The notes under the pieces are model-generated. The model made no database searches and was not told where the DNA came from. It was given only the letters and a program-made list of their open reading frames with translations. The position numbers and the translations under genes are program-made. From an uncultured Acetatifactor sp. (GTDB taxonomy: Bacteria; Bacillota; Clostridia; Lachnospirales; Lachnospiraceae), in the NCBI GenBank assembly GCA_910577185.1, contig CAJTLR010000016.1, positions 32,784 to 53,964 of the forward strand: a stretch of 21,181 bases of DNA, in the 5' to 3' direction. Position 1 is the stretch's first letter; every line of letters starts with the position of its first letter. This document shows, piece after piece, positions 1-8,246 of the stretch.

Positions 1-71
1 TGTCCGCTGTAAAACAGATATAAAAGCGGCCGGCCGCCGCAGACATTTTACGAAAGAACAGGAGAATACCT

Positions 72-2744
72 ATGGAGGAACGGATTCCCTTGGGGGAGCT
101 GACACCCATGATGCAGCAATATATGGAGACGAAAAAACAGTATGCCGACTGCATCCTGTTTTACCGTCTGGGAGATTTTTATGAAATGTTTTTTGAGGAT
201 GCCCACACCGTATCCAGGGAACTGGAAATCACCCTGACGGGAAAGTCCTGCGGGCTGGAAGAGCGTGCGCCCATGTGCGGCGTTCCCTATCATGCCGTGG
301 AAGGATACCTGACCAAACTGGTCAGCAGAGGTTATAAAGTAGCCATATGTGAGCAGGTGGAGGATCCAAAACTTGCAAAGGGACTGGTGAAGAGGGAAGT
401 CATCCGCATTGTCACCCCGGGCACCAATCTGAACCTGCAGTCCCTGGAGGCATCCAAAAATAATTTTCTGCTCTGCGTGGCCTACACGCCCACGAAAATC
501 GGCATATCCGTGGCTGATGTGACCACCGGGGACTATTATCTCACGGAGGTGGAAGATTTAAAGAAGCTGAATGATGAGCTGATGAAATATGAGCCTTCCG
601 AGGTCATATGCAACGAGGCTTTTCTGGTCAGCGGCTTCAATGTGGAAGAACTGCGGTCCAGGTACCATATTTCCGTCAATGCGCTGGAACCCCACCTGTT
701 TGACGACGATGGATGCAGAAAATGCCTTCTCCGTCACTTTAAGGCCGGTACCCTGGCAGGTCTGGGAATTGCGGACTTTCCCACCGGACTCACGGCGGCA
801 GGCGCCCTGCTGCAGTATCTGTATGATACCCAGAAGACGGATCTTGCCCATATTACCCATATTTATCCTTACCTCACCAATAAGTACATGCTGCTGGATT
901 CCTCCACCCGCAGAAATCTGGAACTCACCGAGACCCTGCGGGAGAAGCAGAAAAGGGGTTCCCTGCTGTGGGTGCTGGACAAGACGAAGACTGCCATGGG
1001 CGGGCGGCTTCTGCGCAGTATGCTGGAACAGCCCCTGATCGATAAGGATGAGATGGAAAAGCGGCTGGACGCAGTGGAAGCGCTGGGCAGGGACAGTGTC
1101 TCCAGGGACGAAATCCGGGAATACCTGAATCCGGTTTATGACCTGGAAAGGCTTCTGAGCAAAGTTACCTATAAGACTGCCAACCCGAAGGATTTTATCT
1201 CCTTCCGCAATTCCCTGGAGATGTTTCCCCATATCAAGGCTGTGCTGAAAGGCTTCTCCGGGGCAGAACTGGCCGGAATCGAGACGGATATGGACGGGCT
1301 GCAGGATATTTTTCAGCTGATTAAAGCCTCCATTGAGGAAGAACCCCCGGTGACCGTCCGGGAAGGCGGCATCATCAGGGATGGCTTTGACGAGACGGTG
1401 GACAGGCTCCGCAGCGCAAAGCGGGACGGAAAACAGTGGCTGGCGGAACTGGAAGAGAAGGACAGGGAGCGGACCGGCATCAAGAACCTGAAAATCAAGT
1501 ACAATAAAGTATTCGGATACTATTTTGAGGTGACAAATTCCTACAAGAACCTGGTGCCGGAGGATTATATCCGCAAACAGACCCTGGCAAACGCGGAGAG
1601 ATATACCACTCCCCGTTTGAAGGAGCTGGAAGACACCATATTAAACGCGGAGGACAAGCTCACCACCCTGGAATATGAACTGTTCTGTAAAATAAGGGAT
1701 TCCATTGCCATGGAGCTGGAGCGCATCCAGACCACAGCCAAGGCAGTGGCCAGGCTGGACGTGTACGCCTCCCTGTCCCTGGTTTCGGAGCGAAACCGTT
1801 ATATCCGTCCCAGACTCAATGAAAAAGGTGTCATCGATATCAAGGATGGAAGACATCCCGTGGTGGAACAGATGATCAACAATGATATGTTCATCGCCAA
1901 TGACACCTTTCTGGACAACGGAAAGCATTGCATCAGCGTGATCACCGGTCCCAATATGGCGGGAAAATCCACTTATATGCGTCAGACGGCCCTGATTGTG
2001 CTGATGGCACAGATCGGCTGTTTTGTGCCGGCAAAAAGCGCCAACATCGGAATTGTGGACCGGATCTTTACCCGGGTGGGGGCGTCGGACGACCTTGCCA
2101 GCGGCCAGTCCACTTTCATGGTGGAGATGAACGAAGTGGCAAATATCCTGCGGAACGCCACTTCCGACAGTCTTCTGATCCTGGACGAGATCGGCAGGGG
2201 CACATCCACATTCGACGGCTTAAGCATCGCCTGGGCAGTGATAGAACATATCAGCAGCCGTAAACTGTTAGGCGCAAAAACATTGTTCGCCACCCATTAC
2301 CATGAACTGACGGAACTGGAAGGGAAAATGAACAATGTGAACAATTACTGCATTGCCGTAAAGGAACAGGGAGACGACATTGTGTTCCTGCGTAAGATCA
2401 TCAGGGGGGGAGCGGACAAAAGCTACGGCATCCAGGTGGCCAAACTGGCCGGGGTGCCGGACATGGTCATCGACCGGGCCAAAGAGATCGTGGAGCAGCT
2501 CACGGACAATGATATCATGGAAAAAATCCAGAATATCACCGTGGATGTAAAGGATGTCAGGACAAAAAAACAGCCCAGGCCCGACGAACTGGAGCTGTCC
2601 CAGATGTCCCTTTTTGACACGGTAAAGGATGAGGATATCCTGAAGGAGCTCATGGAAGTGGAGGTGAACACACTGGCGCCCATTGATGCGCTGAATGTGC
2701 TCTACCGGCTCCAGAACAAGCTGAAGAACCGATGGCGGGGATGA
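72..2744 (+). CDS. mutS: DNA mismatch repair protein MutS
   Basis: This 890-aa protein is the mismatch-recognition ATPase of methyl-independent DNA mismatch repair. It slides on DNA as a dimer and recruits MutL, encoded next. The N-terminal mismatch-binding motif GDFYEMF lies at residues 34-40, with the Phe that stacks on the mismatch (F36) and its partner Glu (E38) at the same numbers as in E. coli. The C-terminal ABC-type ATPase has Walker A GPNMAGKST (626-634), the signature stretch DDLASGQSTF, Walker B LLILDEIGRGTSTFDG (D705, E706) and the His-switch region FATHYHEL. Length is normal for the family. The ATG is preceded by GGAGAA at good spacing. No promoter is clear in the 71 bases upstream, so the transcript probably begins outside the window. 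All key residues are present and the call is secure. Confidence 0.98.
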   Translation: MEERIPLGELTPMMQQYMETKKQYADCILFYRLGDFYEMFFEDAHTVSRELEITLTGKSCGLEERAPMCGVPYHAVEGYLTKLVSRGYKVAICEQVEDPKLAKGLVKREVIRIVTPGTNLNLQSLEASKNNFLLCVAYTPTKIGISVADVTTGDYYLTEVEDLKKLNDELMKYEPSEVICNEAFLVSGFNVEELRSRYHISVNALEPHLFDDDGCRKCLLRHFKAGTLAGLGIADFPTGLTAAGALLQYLYDTQKTDLAHITHIYPYLTNKYMLLDSSTRRNLELTETLREKQKRGSLLWVLDKTKTAMGGRLLRSMLEQPLIDKDEMEKRLDAVEALGRDSVSRDEIREYLNPVYDLERLLSKVTYKTANPKDFISFRNSLEMFPHIKAVLKGFSGAELAGIETDMDGLQDIFQLIKASIEEEPPVTVREGGIIRDGFDETVDRLRSAKRDGKQWLAELEEKDRERTGIKNLKIKYNKVFGYYFEVTNSYKNLVPEDYIRKQTLANAERYTTPRLKELEDTILNAEDKLTTLEYELFCKIRDSIAMELERIQTTAKAVARLDVYASLSLVSERNRYIRPRLNEKGVIDIKDGRHPVVEQMINNDMFIANDTFLDNGKHCISVITGPNMAGKSTYMRQTALIVLMAQIGCFVPAKSANIGIVDRIFTRVGASDDLASGQSTFMVEMNEVANILRNATSDSLLILDEIGRGTSTFDGLSIAWAVIEHISSRKLLGAKTLFATHYHELTELEGKMNNVNNYCIAVKEQGDDIVFLRKIIRGGADKSYGIQVAKLAGVPDMVIDRAKEIVEQLTDNDIMEKIQNITVDVKDVRTKKQPRPDELELSQMSLFDTVKDEDILKELMEVEVNTLAPIDALNVLYRLQNKLKNRWRG

Positions 2745-2792
2745 AAACGGCAGAAAATCCCTTTGCCGGAAATGAAGCGCAATCCCTTACAT

Positions 2793-2827
2793 ACAATGGA
2801 AGTTCCGTAAAGCACGGATTCCATTGT
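2793..2827 (+). other. Intercistronic hairpin between mutS and mutL
   Basis: An inverted repeat pairs ACAATGGAA (2793-2801) with TTCCATTGT (2819-2827). After a 2-nt bulge it pairs TCCGT (2804-2808) with ACGGA (2814-2818) around the loop AAAGC. No T-run follows, so it does not look like an intrinsic terminator. It may instead shape mRNA stability or processing within the mutS-mutL transcript; that role is inference. Confidence 0.6.
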
Positions 2828-2919
2828 CATGAATCAAAGATTCCCCTGCAGGCATGGCTATTTTCCTCATTGCCCGCAGGAATAAAAAGCCTTCCAGGGG
2901 CAGGCAGAAAGGTACAGCC

Positions 2920-5109
2920 ATGGCACAGATACATATTCTGGATTCCGGGACAATCGATAAGATTGCCGCCGGAGAAGTGGTGGAACGTCCCAGCAGCGTG
3001 GTAAAGGAACTGGTGGAAAATGCCATAGACGCCGGGGCCGGCGCTGTTACGGTAGAAATTAAAGATGGCGGAATCGAATTTATCCGGGTAACGGACAATG
3101 GCTGCGGCATGGAAGGAAGCCAGATACGCAGGGCATTCCTGCGCCATGCCACCAGCAAGATCGAGGATGCCTGCGACCTGAACCGGATCTCCAGCCTGGG
3201 ATTCCGGGGTGAGGCGCTGTCCAGCATTGCCGCAGTGGCAAAGGTGGAAGTGATCACCAAAACCGCTGACAGCATCACCGGCAGCCACATTCAGCTGGAG
3301 GGCGGAAAAGAGACCGGCTTTGACGAAGTGGGAGCGCCTGAGGGCACTACCTTTATCATGCGCAATCTCTTTTTCAATACGCCGGTACGGCGGAAATTTT
3401 TAAAACAGCCTGCCACGGAAGGCGGCTATATTGTGGACTTGATGGAACATCTGGCCCTGTCCAGGCCGGACATCTCTTTTAAGCTGGTGGTGGGCGGACA
3501 GATGCGTTTTCATACTTCCGGCAGCGGCGACCTGAAGGAAGTCATCTACCGGATTTACGGACGGGATGTGGCAAACGAACTGGTGCCGGTGAGCGCGGAA
3601 CAGGGTGGAATCCGCATAGACGGATATTTGGGAAAGCCGGTACAGGTGCGTTCCAACCGGAATTTTGAGATTTACTTTCTCAACGGCAGGTTTATCCGCA
3701 GCAAGGTAATCTGCCGGGGCCTGGAAGAGGGCTATAAGGAATACCTGATGCAGCATAAATTTCCCCTCTGTGTGCTGCATATTACCATGGATCCCCGGCG
3801 GGTGGACGTGAATGTCCATCCCACCAAAATGGACGTCCGTTTTGCAGATGCCATTTCTTTCTGCAATTTCGTGGCGGACACGGTAAGACAGACCCTGCGG
3901 CAGAAGGAAATGATTCCGGAAGCTTCCCTGTCTTCGGAAAAGGAACTGAGACAGGAGCGGAAGGCAGAACAGAAGGACCGGGCAGGGCAGGCGGCCCCCG
4001 AGCCTTTCGAGCAGAGACGCAAAGAGACATATCGGGTGATGGAAGCGGCAAAATATACCGCTGCGCAGCCGGAAACCCAGGATTTTTCCGGTAATCCCGT
4101 GTGGAACCGCGTAAAAACCAACGACTCTGTGTATTCCGGAACCCGGACAGACCAAAATGACAGAAAATCCGATTTTTCTCCTGGGCCAAAGATAGAAGAG
4201 AAAAAAACGGAGGCACCTTCCCGGGAAGACCAGGATGAACCCGAGGAGGATTTCTTTGTGGAAACTTCGGAGTTTCCGGAGGACACAGAGGCTGCCCCGC
4301 AGCCGGCAGACATTCCGGCCAGGCCTGTTTTTCCGGAGGTTCCGGAGACTGTGAAAACCGTGCCTGCCGTTCCGGATACGAAAGTCCCGGAAGATTTCCG
4401 GGAGGCGGGAGAGGAGCGTCCGCAGCCAGAAAAACATGCGGAAGATGCCCCGGAGGAGGAAAAACGGACAATACCTGAGGGAAAACAGCTGGATTTTTTT
4501 GAGGAAAAGATTCTCACCCGGGACAACCGAAGCCGTTTCCGCATCATCGGGCAGGTTTTTGATACCTACTGGCTGGTTGAGTTTGAGGACAAATTACTGA
4601 TGATCGACCAGCATGCGGCACATGAGAAAGTCAATTACGAGAGACTCATGAAGCAGTATCGAGAGAAAAAAGTCCTTTCCCAGGGTTTGCTGCCGCCGGT
4701 GATTGTCAGCCTTTCCGGCCAGGAAGAAACCGTGCTGAAGGAGTGCCTGGACACTTTCGCCGCGCTGGGGTTTGAGATTGAAAGTTTCGGCGGAAATGAG
4801 TATGCCCTGCGCAGCGTGCCGGTGGATTTGTACGGCTGTCAGGAAAAGGAAATGTTTCTGGAAGTGCTGGACGCGCTGTCGATGGGCACAGGCTTCGGCG
4901 GGATCCGTGTCATTGAGGAAAAAATCGCCTCCATGTCCTGCAAAGCCGCCGTAAAAGGAAATCACCGTTTCAGCGTGCCTGAGGCAGAGGCGCTGATAGA
5001 CGAATTGCTCACTCTGGACAATCCGTATCATTGTCCTCATGGAAGACCCACCATTATCGCCATGACAAAGACAGAGATGGAGCGGAAATTCAAGCGGATC
5101 GTAAGCTGA
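2920..5109 (+). CDS. mutL: DNA mismatch repair protein MutL (endonuclease type)
   Basis: This 729-aa GHKL ATPase couples MutS mismatch recognition to strand incision. The N-terminal ATPase shows AAGEVVERP, then KELVENAIDAGA with general-base Glu at E30 and Mg-binding Asn at N34, then DNGCGM, HATSKI and LGFRGEALSSI. A Pro/Glu-rich linker of about 200 residues (roughly 330-530) leads to the dimerisation/endonuclease domain. That domain has the metal-binding DQHAAHEKVNYE (from D563), SCKAAVKG and CPHGRP (C705). These motifs mark the nicking MutL used by bacteria without MutH. I chose the ATG at 2920 because family homology begins there (MAQIHILDSGTIDKIAAGE) and GAAAGG lies upstream. An in-frame ATG at 2854 would add 22 unconserved residues. 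The gene is 175 nt after mutS and probably cotranscribed with it. Confidence 0.97.
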   Translation: MAQIHILDSGTIDKIAAGEVVERPSSVVKELVENAIDAGAGAVTVEIKDGGIEFIRVTDNGCGMEGSQIRRAFLRHATSKIEDACDLNRISSLGFRGEALSSIAAVAKVEVITKTADSITGSHIQLEGGKETGFDEVGAPEGTTFIMRNLFFNTPVRRKFLKQPATEGGYIVDLMEHLALSRPDISFKLVVGGQMRFHTSGSGDLKEVIYRIYGRDVANELVPVSAEQGGIRIDGYLGKPVQVRSNRNFEIYFLNGRFIRSKVICRGLEEGYKEYLMQHKFPLCVLHITMDPRRVDVNVHPTKMDVRFADAISFCNFVADTVRQTLRQKEMIPEASLSSEKELRQERKAEQKDRAGQAAPEPFEQRRKETYRVMEAAKYTAAQPETQDFSGNPVWNRVKTNDSVYSGTRTDQNDRKSDFSPGPKIEEKKTEAPSREDQDEPEEDFFVETSEFPEDTEAAPQPADIPARPVFPEVPETVKTVPAVPDTKVPEDFREAGEERPQPEKHAEDAPEEEKRTIPEGKQLDFFEEKILTRDNRSRFRIIGQVFDTYWLVEFEDKLLMIDQHAAHEKVNYERLMKQYREKKVLSQGLLPPVIVSLSGQEETVLKECLDTFAALGFEIESFGGNEYALRSVPVDLYGCQEKEMFLEVLDALSMGTGFGGIRVIEEKIASMSCKAAVKGNHRFSVPEAEALIDELLTLDNPYHCPHGRPTIIAMTKTEMERKFKRIVS

Positions 5110-5232
5110 CCCGGTCAGTCAATGCGGCTCCTGCAGACTCCGGCGGTCAGCAGAAAACTTTCTCAGGGATTCTGCGGCTGCAGGGAACAGAAAATGGAAA
5201 TTTTATGTTTCCACTGAATTTTTAAGTTTCAG

Positions 5233-5258
5233 GCGGCAAAGCCATAATGGCCTGCCGC
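5233..5258 (+). other. Hairpin downstream of mutL, possible weak terminator
   Basis: GCGGCA (5233-5238) pairs with TGCCGC (5253-5258), and inside it GCCAT (5241-5245) pairs with ATGGC (5247-5251). The stem is followed by AGACTTTTC, a poor T-tract. A smaller A/T-rich stem TGGAAA/TTTCCA lies just upstream at 5195-5213. These could partly terminate the mutL message, but the T-tract is too weak to be sure. Confidence 0.4.
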
Positions 5259-5307
5259 AGACTTTTCATGCGCACCAGGCGGCGCAGAAATGGGGTTAAG
5301 ATTGAGA

Positions 5308-5323
5308 ATTGAAAATTTTCAAT
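5308..5323. repeat. 16-bp perfect palindrome ATTGAAAATTTTCAAT
   Basis: The sequence ATTGAAAATTTTCAAT equals its own reverse complement. It sits between the two direct-repeat copies ahead of miaA. It could be an operator-like site or part of a mobile palindromic element. No regulator can be named from the sequence. Confidence 0.6.
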
Positions 5324-5325
5324 CC

Positions 5326-5358
5326 CAAATTTGTGTCTGCGCAGCATCCACAAATTTG
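5326..5358 (+). other. Inverted repeat with 10-bp perfect arms
   Basis: CAAATTTGTG (5326-5335) and CACAAATTTG (5349-5358) are perfect reverse complements. They enclose a 13-nt loop that itself contains the palindrome CTGCGCAG. With the adjacent 16-bp palindrome this makes the miaA leader very rich in dyad symmetry. There is no T-run after it, so a terminator role is unlikely. Confidence 0.65.
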
Positions 5359-5394
5359 ACATGCGCAAAAGGCCGCGCAGAAATGGGGTTAACT

Positions 5395-6414
5395 ATGACA
5401 GAACAAGAAAACGGCGGCAGTATAGAGAAGAAACGTCCCATGATGGTGCTGTCCGGCCCCACTGCGGTGGGAAAGACAAAACTGTCCATCGCCCTGGCAA
5501 AGGCCGTGGGCGGGGAGATCATTTCCGCGGATTCCATGCAGGTATACCAGTACATGGATATCGGATCCGCCAAAATAACGGAAGAGGAAATGCAGGGCGT
5601 CCCCCATCACATGATTAATATTTTAAAGCCGTGGGAAGAGTTCAGTGTGGCCGTGTTTCAATCCCGCTGCGAACAATGTCTTCCGGGCATTTATGAGCGG
5701 GGGCATATTCCCATTGTCACGGGAGGCACCGGATTTTATGTCCAGGCGCTGCTGCGGGACATTGATTTTACCAAAGATGTGAATGAGACGCAAAATACCG
5801 GGGAAAATCCGGAATACAGAGCTTTTCTGGAAATGCTGGCCGCGGAAAAAGGCCCCCTGTACCTTCATGAAATGCTGGCCCAGGTGGATCCGGAATCCGC
5901 TAAAATCATTCACCCCAACAATATCAAGCGTACCATCCGTGCCCTGGAATATTTTCATCTGACGAAAGAACCCATATCACGCCATAACAAAAGGGAGCGG
6001 GAAAAGCCTTCCGCCTATCATTCCTGTTATTTTGTGCTGAATGATGTGAGGGAAAAAATCTATGCCCAGATAGACAGAAGGGTGGATGAGATGATTGCCC
6101 TGGGACTTGTGGAAGAAGTAAGGCAGCTTCGGCAAATGGGATGCCACAGGGGAATGACTTCCATGCAGGGACTGGGCTACAAGGAAATTCTGGCATATCT
6201 GGAAGGGGAAATTTCCCTGGAGGAAGCCGTGGAGCGGATCAGGCGTGACACCAGACATTTTGCCAAAAGACAGCTCACCTGGTTCCGGAGGGAAAAGGAT
6301 ATTGTCTGGGTCAATAAGGATGCGTTCGACTACAATGAGGATAAAATCCTGCACTATATGCTGGAAACGGCAGCCGGCCGGATGGGAATCAGCCTCCGGG
6401 GCAATAACACATGA
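5395..6414 (+). CDS. miaA: tRNA dimethylallyltransferase MiaA
   Basis: This 339-aa enzyme adds a dimethylallyl group to N6 of adenosine-37 in tRNAs reading UNN codons. It carries P-loop GPTAVGKT (21-28), then DSMQVYQYMDIGSAK, VPHHMINILKPWEEFSV, IPIVTGGTGFYVQALL, NIKRTIRALEYF, GLGYKEI and the C-terminal TRHFAKRQLTWFRRE. All are hallmarks of the family, and length is slightly above its usual 300-320. The frame stays open back to an ATG at 5290, which would add 35 residues. I prefer 5395 because homology begins shortly after it and the longer reading would translate the palindromes and the duplicated start segment. GGGG lies about 7 nt upstream. The stop overlaps an ATG at 6411. The mutS-mutL-miaA order is common in Firmicutes. 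Confidence 0.95.
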   Translation: MTEQENGGSIEKKRPMMVLSGPTAVGKTKLSIALAKAVGGEIISADSMQVYQYMDIGSAKITEEEMQGVPHHMINILKPWEEFSVAVFQSRCEQCLPGIYERGHIPIVTGGTGFYVQALLRDIDFTKDVNETQNTGENPEYRAFLEMLAAEKGPLYLHEMLAQVDPESAKIIHPNNIKRTIRALEYFHLTKEPISRHNKREREKPSAYHSCYFVLNDVREKIYAQIDRRVDEMIALGLVEEVRQLRQMGCHRGMTSMQGLGYKEILAYLEGEISLEEAVERIRRDTRHFAKRQLTWFRREKDIVWVNKDAFDYNEDKILHYMLETAAGRMGISLRGNNT

Positions 6415-6458
6415 CTTTTGCTGCCGGTGGAAGGACTTCGCCGGGAAAGGACAGGAAT

Positions 6459-7757
6459 ATGAATCAAATTCAGGAAATGTACGCCCAAATGGGAATCGGC
6501 AGGGCAGTATATGATTACGGAAATGCGGTTTTGGAAAAACTGGGGGAACGCTTTCGGGAAATCGACGAAATAGCGGAATATAATCAGCTGAAAGTGGTGA
6601 ACGCCATGCAGGAGTGCCAAGTCAGCGAGGCGTGCCTGCTGGGAACTACCGGATATGGTTATAATGACCTGGGACGTGACACCCTGGAGGCTGTCTACGC
6701 AAAGATTTTCCGCACCGAGGACGCCCTGGTGCGGCCTCAGATCACCTGCGGAACCCATGCGCTGGCCCTGGCGCTGATGAGCAATCTGCGCCCCGGGGAT
6801 GAACTTCTTTCCCCGGTGGGAAAGCCTTATGACACCCTGGAGGAAGTCATCGGCATCCGCCCTTCCAAAGGTTCCCTGGCCGAATACGGAATTACGTACA
6901 GACAGGTGGACCTGCTGGAGGATGGCAGCTTTGACTACGAAACCATACGAAAATCCATAGGGGAGAAAACCCGTCTGGCAACCATACAGCGTTCCAAGGG
7001 CTACCAGACCCGCCCCAGCTTTTCCGTGGAACAAATCGGCAGACTGATCGCTTTTCTCAAGGAAATCAAGCCGGACATCATCTGCATGGTGGACAATTGC
7101 TACGGGGAGTTTGTGGAGATTCATGAACCCGGTGATGTGGGTGCGGACATGGTGGTGGGTTCCCTGATCAAAAATCCCGGCGGGGGGCTGGCTCCCATCG
7201 GGGGCTATATCGCAGGGAAAAAGGAATGTGTGGAAAATGCGGCCTACCGGCTTACTTCCCCGGGCCTGGGCAAAGAGGTGGGCGCATCCCTGGGAATCCT
7301 GAAAGATTTTTACCAGGGGCTTTTCCTGGCGCCCACAGTGACGGCATCTGCCCTGAAGGGAGCGATTTTTGCCGCAAACTTATATGAGAGACTGGGATAT
7401 CCCGTGATTCCAAACGGCAGCGAAAGCCGGCATGATATCATACAGGCCGTTACATTTGGCTCGGCGGAGGCGGTGACGGCATTTTGCCGCGGCATCCAGG
7501 CGGCGGCCCCGGTGGATTCCCATGTGACCCCCGAGGCCTGGGACATGCCGGGGTATGACGCTCCCGTGATCATGGCTGCGGGCGCCTTTGTGGCGGGCTC
7601 TTCCATCGAATTGTCCGCGGACGCGCCCATCAAGCCTCCCTACGCGGTTTATTTCCAGGGAGGACTCACATGGCCCCACGCAAAATCGGGCATTCTGAAG
7701 TCCCTGCAGTTTCTGGCAGACCGGAAGCTGGTGGACGAAAGCCGCCTGAAGATGTAA
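6459..7757 (+). CDS. Methionine gamma-lyase family PLP protein (YnbB-like)
   Basis: This 432-aa fold-type I PLP enzyme belongs to the family annotated as methionine gamma-lyase or 'aluminum resistance' protein (B. subtilis YnbB). The PLP-binding lysine is best placed at K238 in GSLIKNPGGGLAPIGGY. The N-terminal GTTGYGYNDLGRDTLE and PQITCGTHALALALMSNLRPGDEL are typical cofactor and substrate regions. The aspartate in CMVDNCYGEF should contact the pyridine nitrogen. The true substrate of this family is poorly established, so 'methionine gamma-lyase' is a family label rather than a proven activity. I chose the ATG at 6459, after an AGGACAGGA ribosome site. The ATG at 6411 overlaps the miaA stop (ATGA) and is a possible coupled start that would add 16 residues. 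The gene follows miaA with no terminator between. Confidence 0.9.
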   Translation: MNQIQEMYAQMGIGRAVYDYGNAVLEKLGERFREIDEIAEYNQLKVVNAMQECQVSEACLLGTTGYGYNDLGRDTLEAVYAKIFRTEDALVRPQITCGTHALALALMSNLRPGDELLSPVGKPYDTLEEVIGIRPSKGSLAEYGITYRQVDLLEDGSFDYETIRKSIGEKTRLATIQRSKGYQTRPSFSVEQIGRLIAFLKEIKPDIICMVDNCYGEFVEIHEPGDVGADMVVGSLIKNPGGGLAPIGGYIAGKKECVENAAYRLTSPGLGKEVGASLGILKDFYQGLFLAPTVTASALKGAIFAANLYERLGYPVIPNGSESRHDIIQAVTFGSAEAVTAFCRGIQAAAPVDSHVTPEAWDMPGYDAPVIMAAGAFVAGSSIELSADAPIKPPYAVYFQGGLTWPHAKSGILKSLQFLADRKLVDESRLKM

Positions 7758-7798
7758 ATTCCTGTAGAAAAAACTCAAAATAAAATCTATGATTTTTA

Positions 7799-7827
7799 TG
7801 TACAGCACTGGAATTTTGTGGTACTAT
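7799..7827 (+). promoter_or_regulatory. Candidate sigma-A promoter for DUF4321-radC
   Basis: TGTACA (7799-7804) is followed after 17 bp by TACTAT (7822-7827), with a TG two bases before the -10 (extended -10 form). Each hexamer matches consensus at 4 of 6 positions. It would start a transcript with a leader of about 110 nt before the DUF4321 gene. Initiation has not been measured. Confidence 0.5.
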
Positions 7828-7838
7828 ATAAAAGCGAA

Positions 7839-7878
7839 TGTTCATGCCAGGTCATCAACGGGCAGATGGGTATGAACA
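7839..7878 (+). other. Hairpin in the 5' leader of the DUF4321 gene
   Basis: TGTTCATGCC (7839-7848) can pair with GGTATGAACA (7869-7878) in a 10-bp stem with one G-U wobble. CATC/GATG can pair inside the loop. A second short stem, TCCTGA/TCAGGA, follows at about 7895-7907. The leader matches no riboswitch class I recognise, and no terminator tract is present. Confidence 0.5.
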
Positions 7879-7942
7879 GAACACGCAGGCGGTTTCCTGA
7901 TTCAGGAGCGCGGAAAAGTCCGGTACAAAGGAAGGAAACAAG

Positions 7943-8182
7943 TTGAGAAAAGTAAACTGGGTATTGTTGATTCTGGTGCTGGTGGGCTTTGTCATCGGCC
8001 GGTTCATCGGAACTTATTTTGAAGGCACTTTTTTAAATTATGGACAGGCTTTCGGACTGAGCGAGCCGGTAATCCTCAATTTAGGCTTTATTGTACTGAC
8101 ATTCGGACTGACAATCCAGATTACCATAGCCAGTGTCATCGGCGTGGTGATCGCGCTGGTGGTATACCGCTTTATCAGATAG
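7943..8182 (+). CDS. Small DUF4321-family membrane protein
   Basis: This 79-aa protein has two predicted transmembrane segments, at about residues 5-22 and 47-76. Between them is a short extracytoplasmic loop (YFEGTFLNYGQAFGLSEPVILNLG). The C-terminal LGFIVLTFGLTIQITIASVIGVVIALVVYR matches the DUF4321 pattern as I know it. The start is TTG, supported by a strong GGAAGGAAA 5 nt upstream; no in-frame ATG is available. In clostridia this family commonly sits beside radC and the mre genes, which suggests an envelope or cell-shape link. Its function is not known. Confidence 0.8.
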   Translation: MRKVNWVLLILVLVGFVIGRFIGTYFEGTFLNYGQAFGLSEPVILNLGFIVLTFGLTIQITIASVIGVVIALVVYRFIR

Positions 8183-8246
8183 GGCAGCGGCAGGCCGGCT
8201 GCCGGATCAGAATTGTTTGATGCGTCGGAGAAGGTCAGGGAGACGC

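Larger units (their letters stand above)
5267..5392 (+). repeat. Direct repeat, 33 bp, two copies 93 bp apart, upstream of miaA
   Basis: The copies at 5267-5299 and 5360-5392 match at 30 of 33 positions. The last 18 bp, GCGCAGAAATGGGGTTAA, are identical. Each copy contains an ATGGGGTTA, and because the period is exactly 31 codons both ATGs (5290 and 5383) lie in the miaA frame. This looks like a local duplication of the region just ahead of the start codon. Confidence 0.8.

Noticed and set aside
26..40. GC-rich palindrome GCGGCCGGCCGC and short stem upstream of mutS
   Set aside because: It could be the end of an upstream terminator, but the T-run (TTTT) is several bases away and the upstream gene is not visible, so no call is made.
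3400..4437. Open frames of 229-345 codons on the - strand opposite mutL
   Set aside because: They are low-complexity readings opposite the mutL ATPase domain and Pro/Glu-rich linker, with no family similarity. The + strand gene is certain.
5290..5394. Upstream miaA start adding 35 residues
   Set aside because: The added segment would encode the palindromes and duplicated repeat, lacks MiaA similarity, and the ATG at 5395 places the P-loop at the usual distance from the N-terminus.
7782..7796. AAAATC-TAT-GATTTT stem after the YnbB-like gene as a terminator
   Set aside because: The stem is only A/T-rich with a single G-C pair, so it is too unstable to call a terminator.
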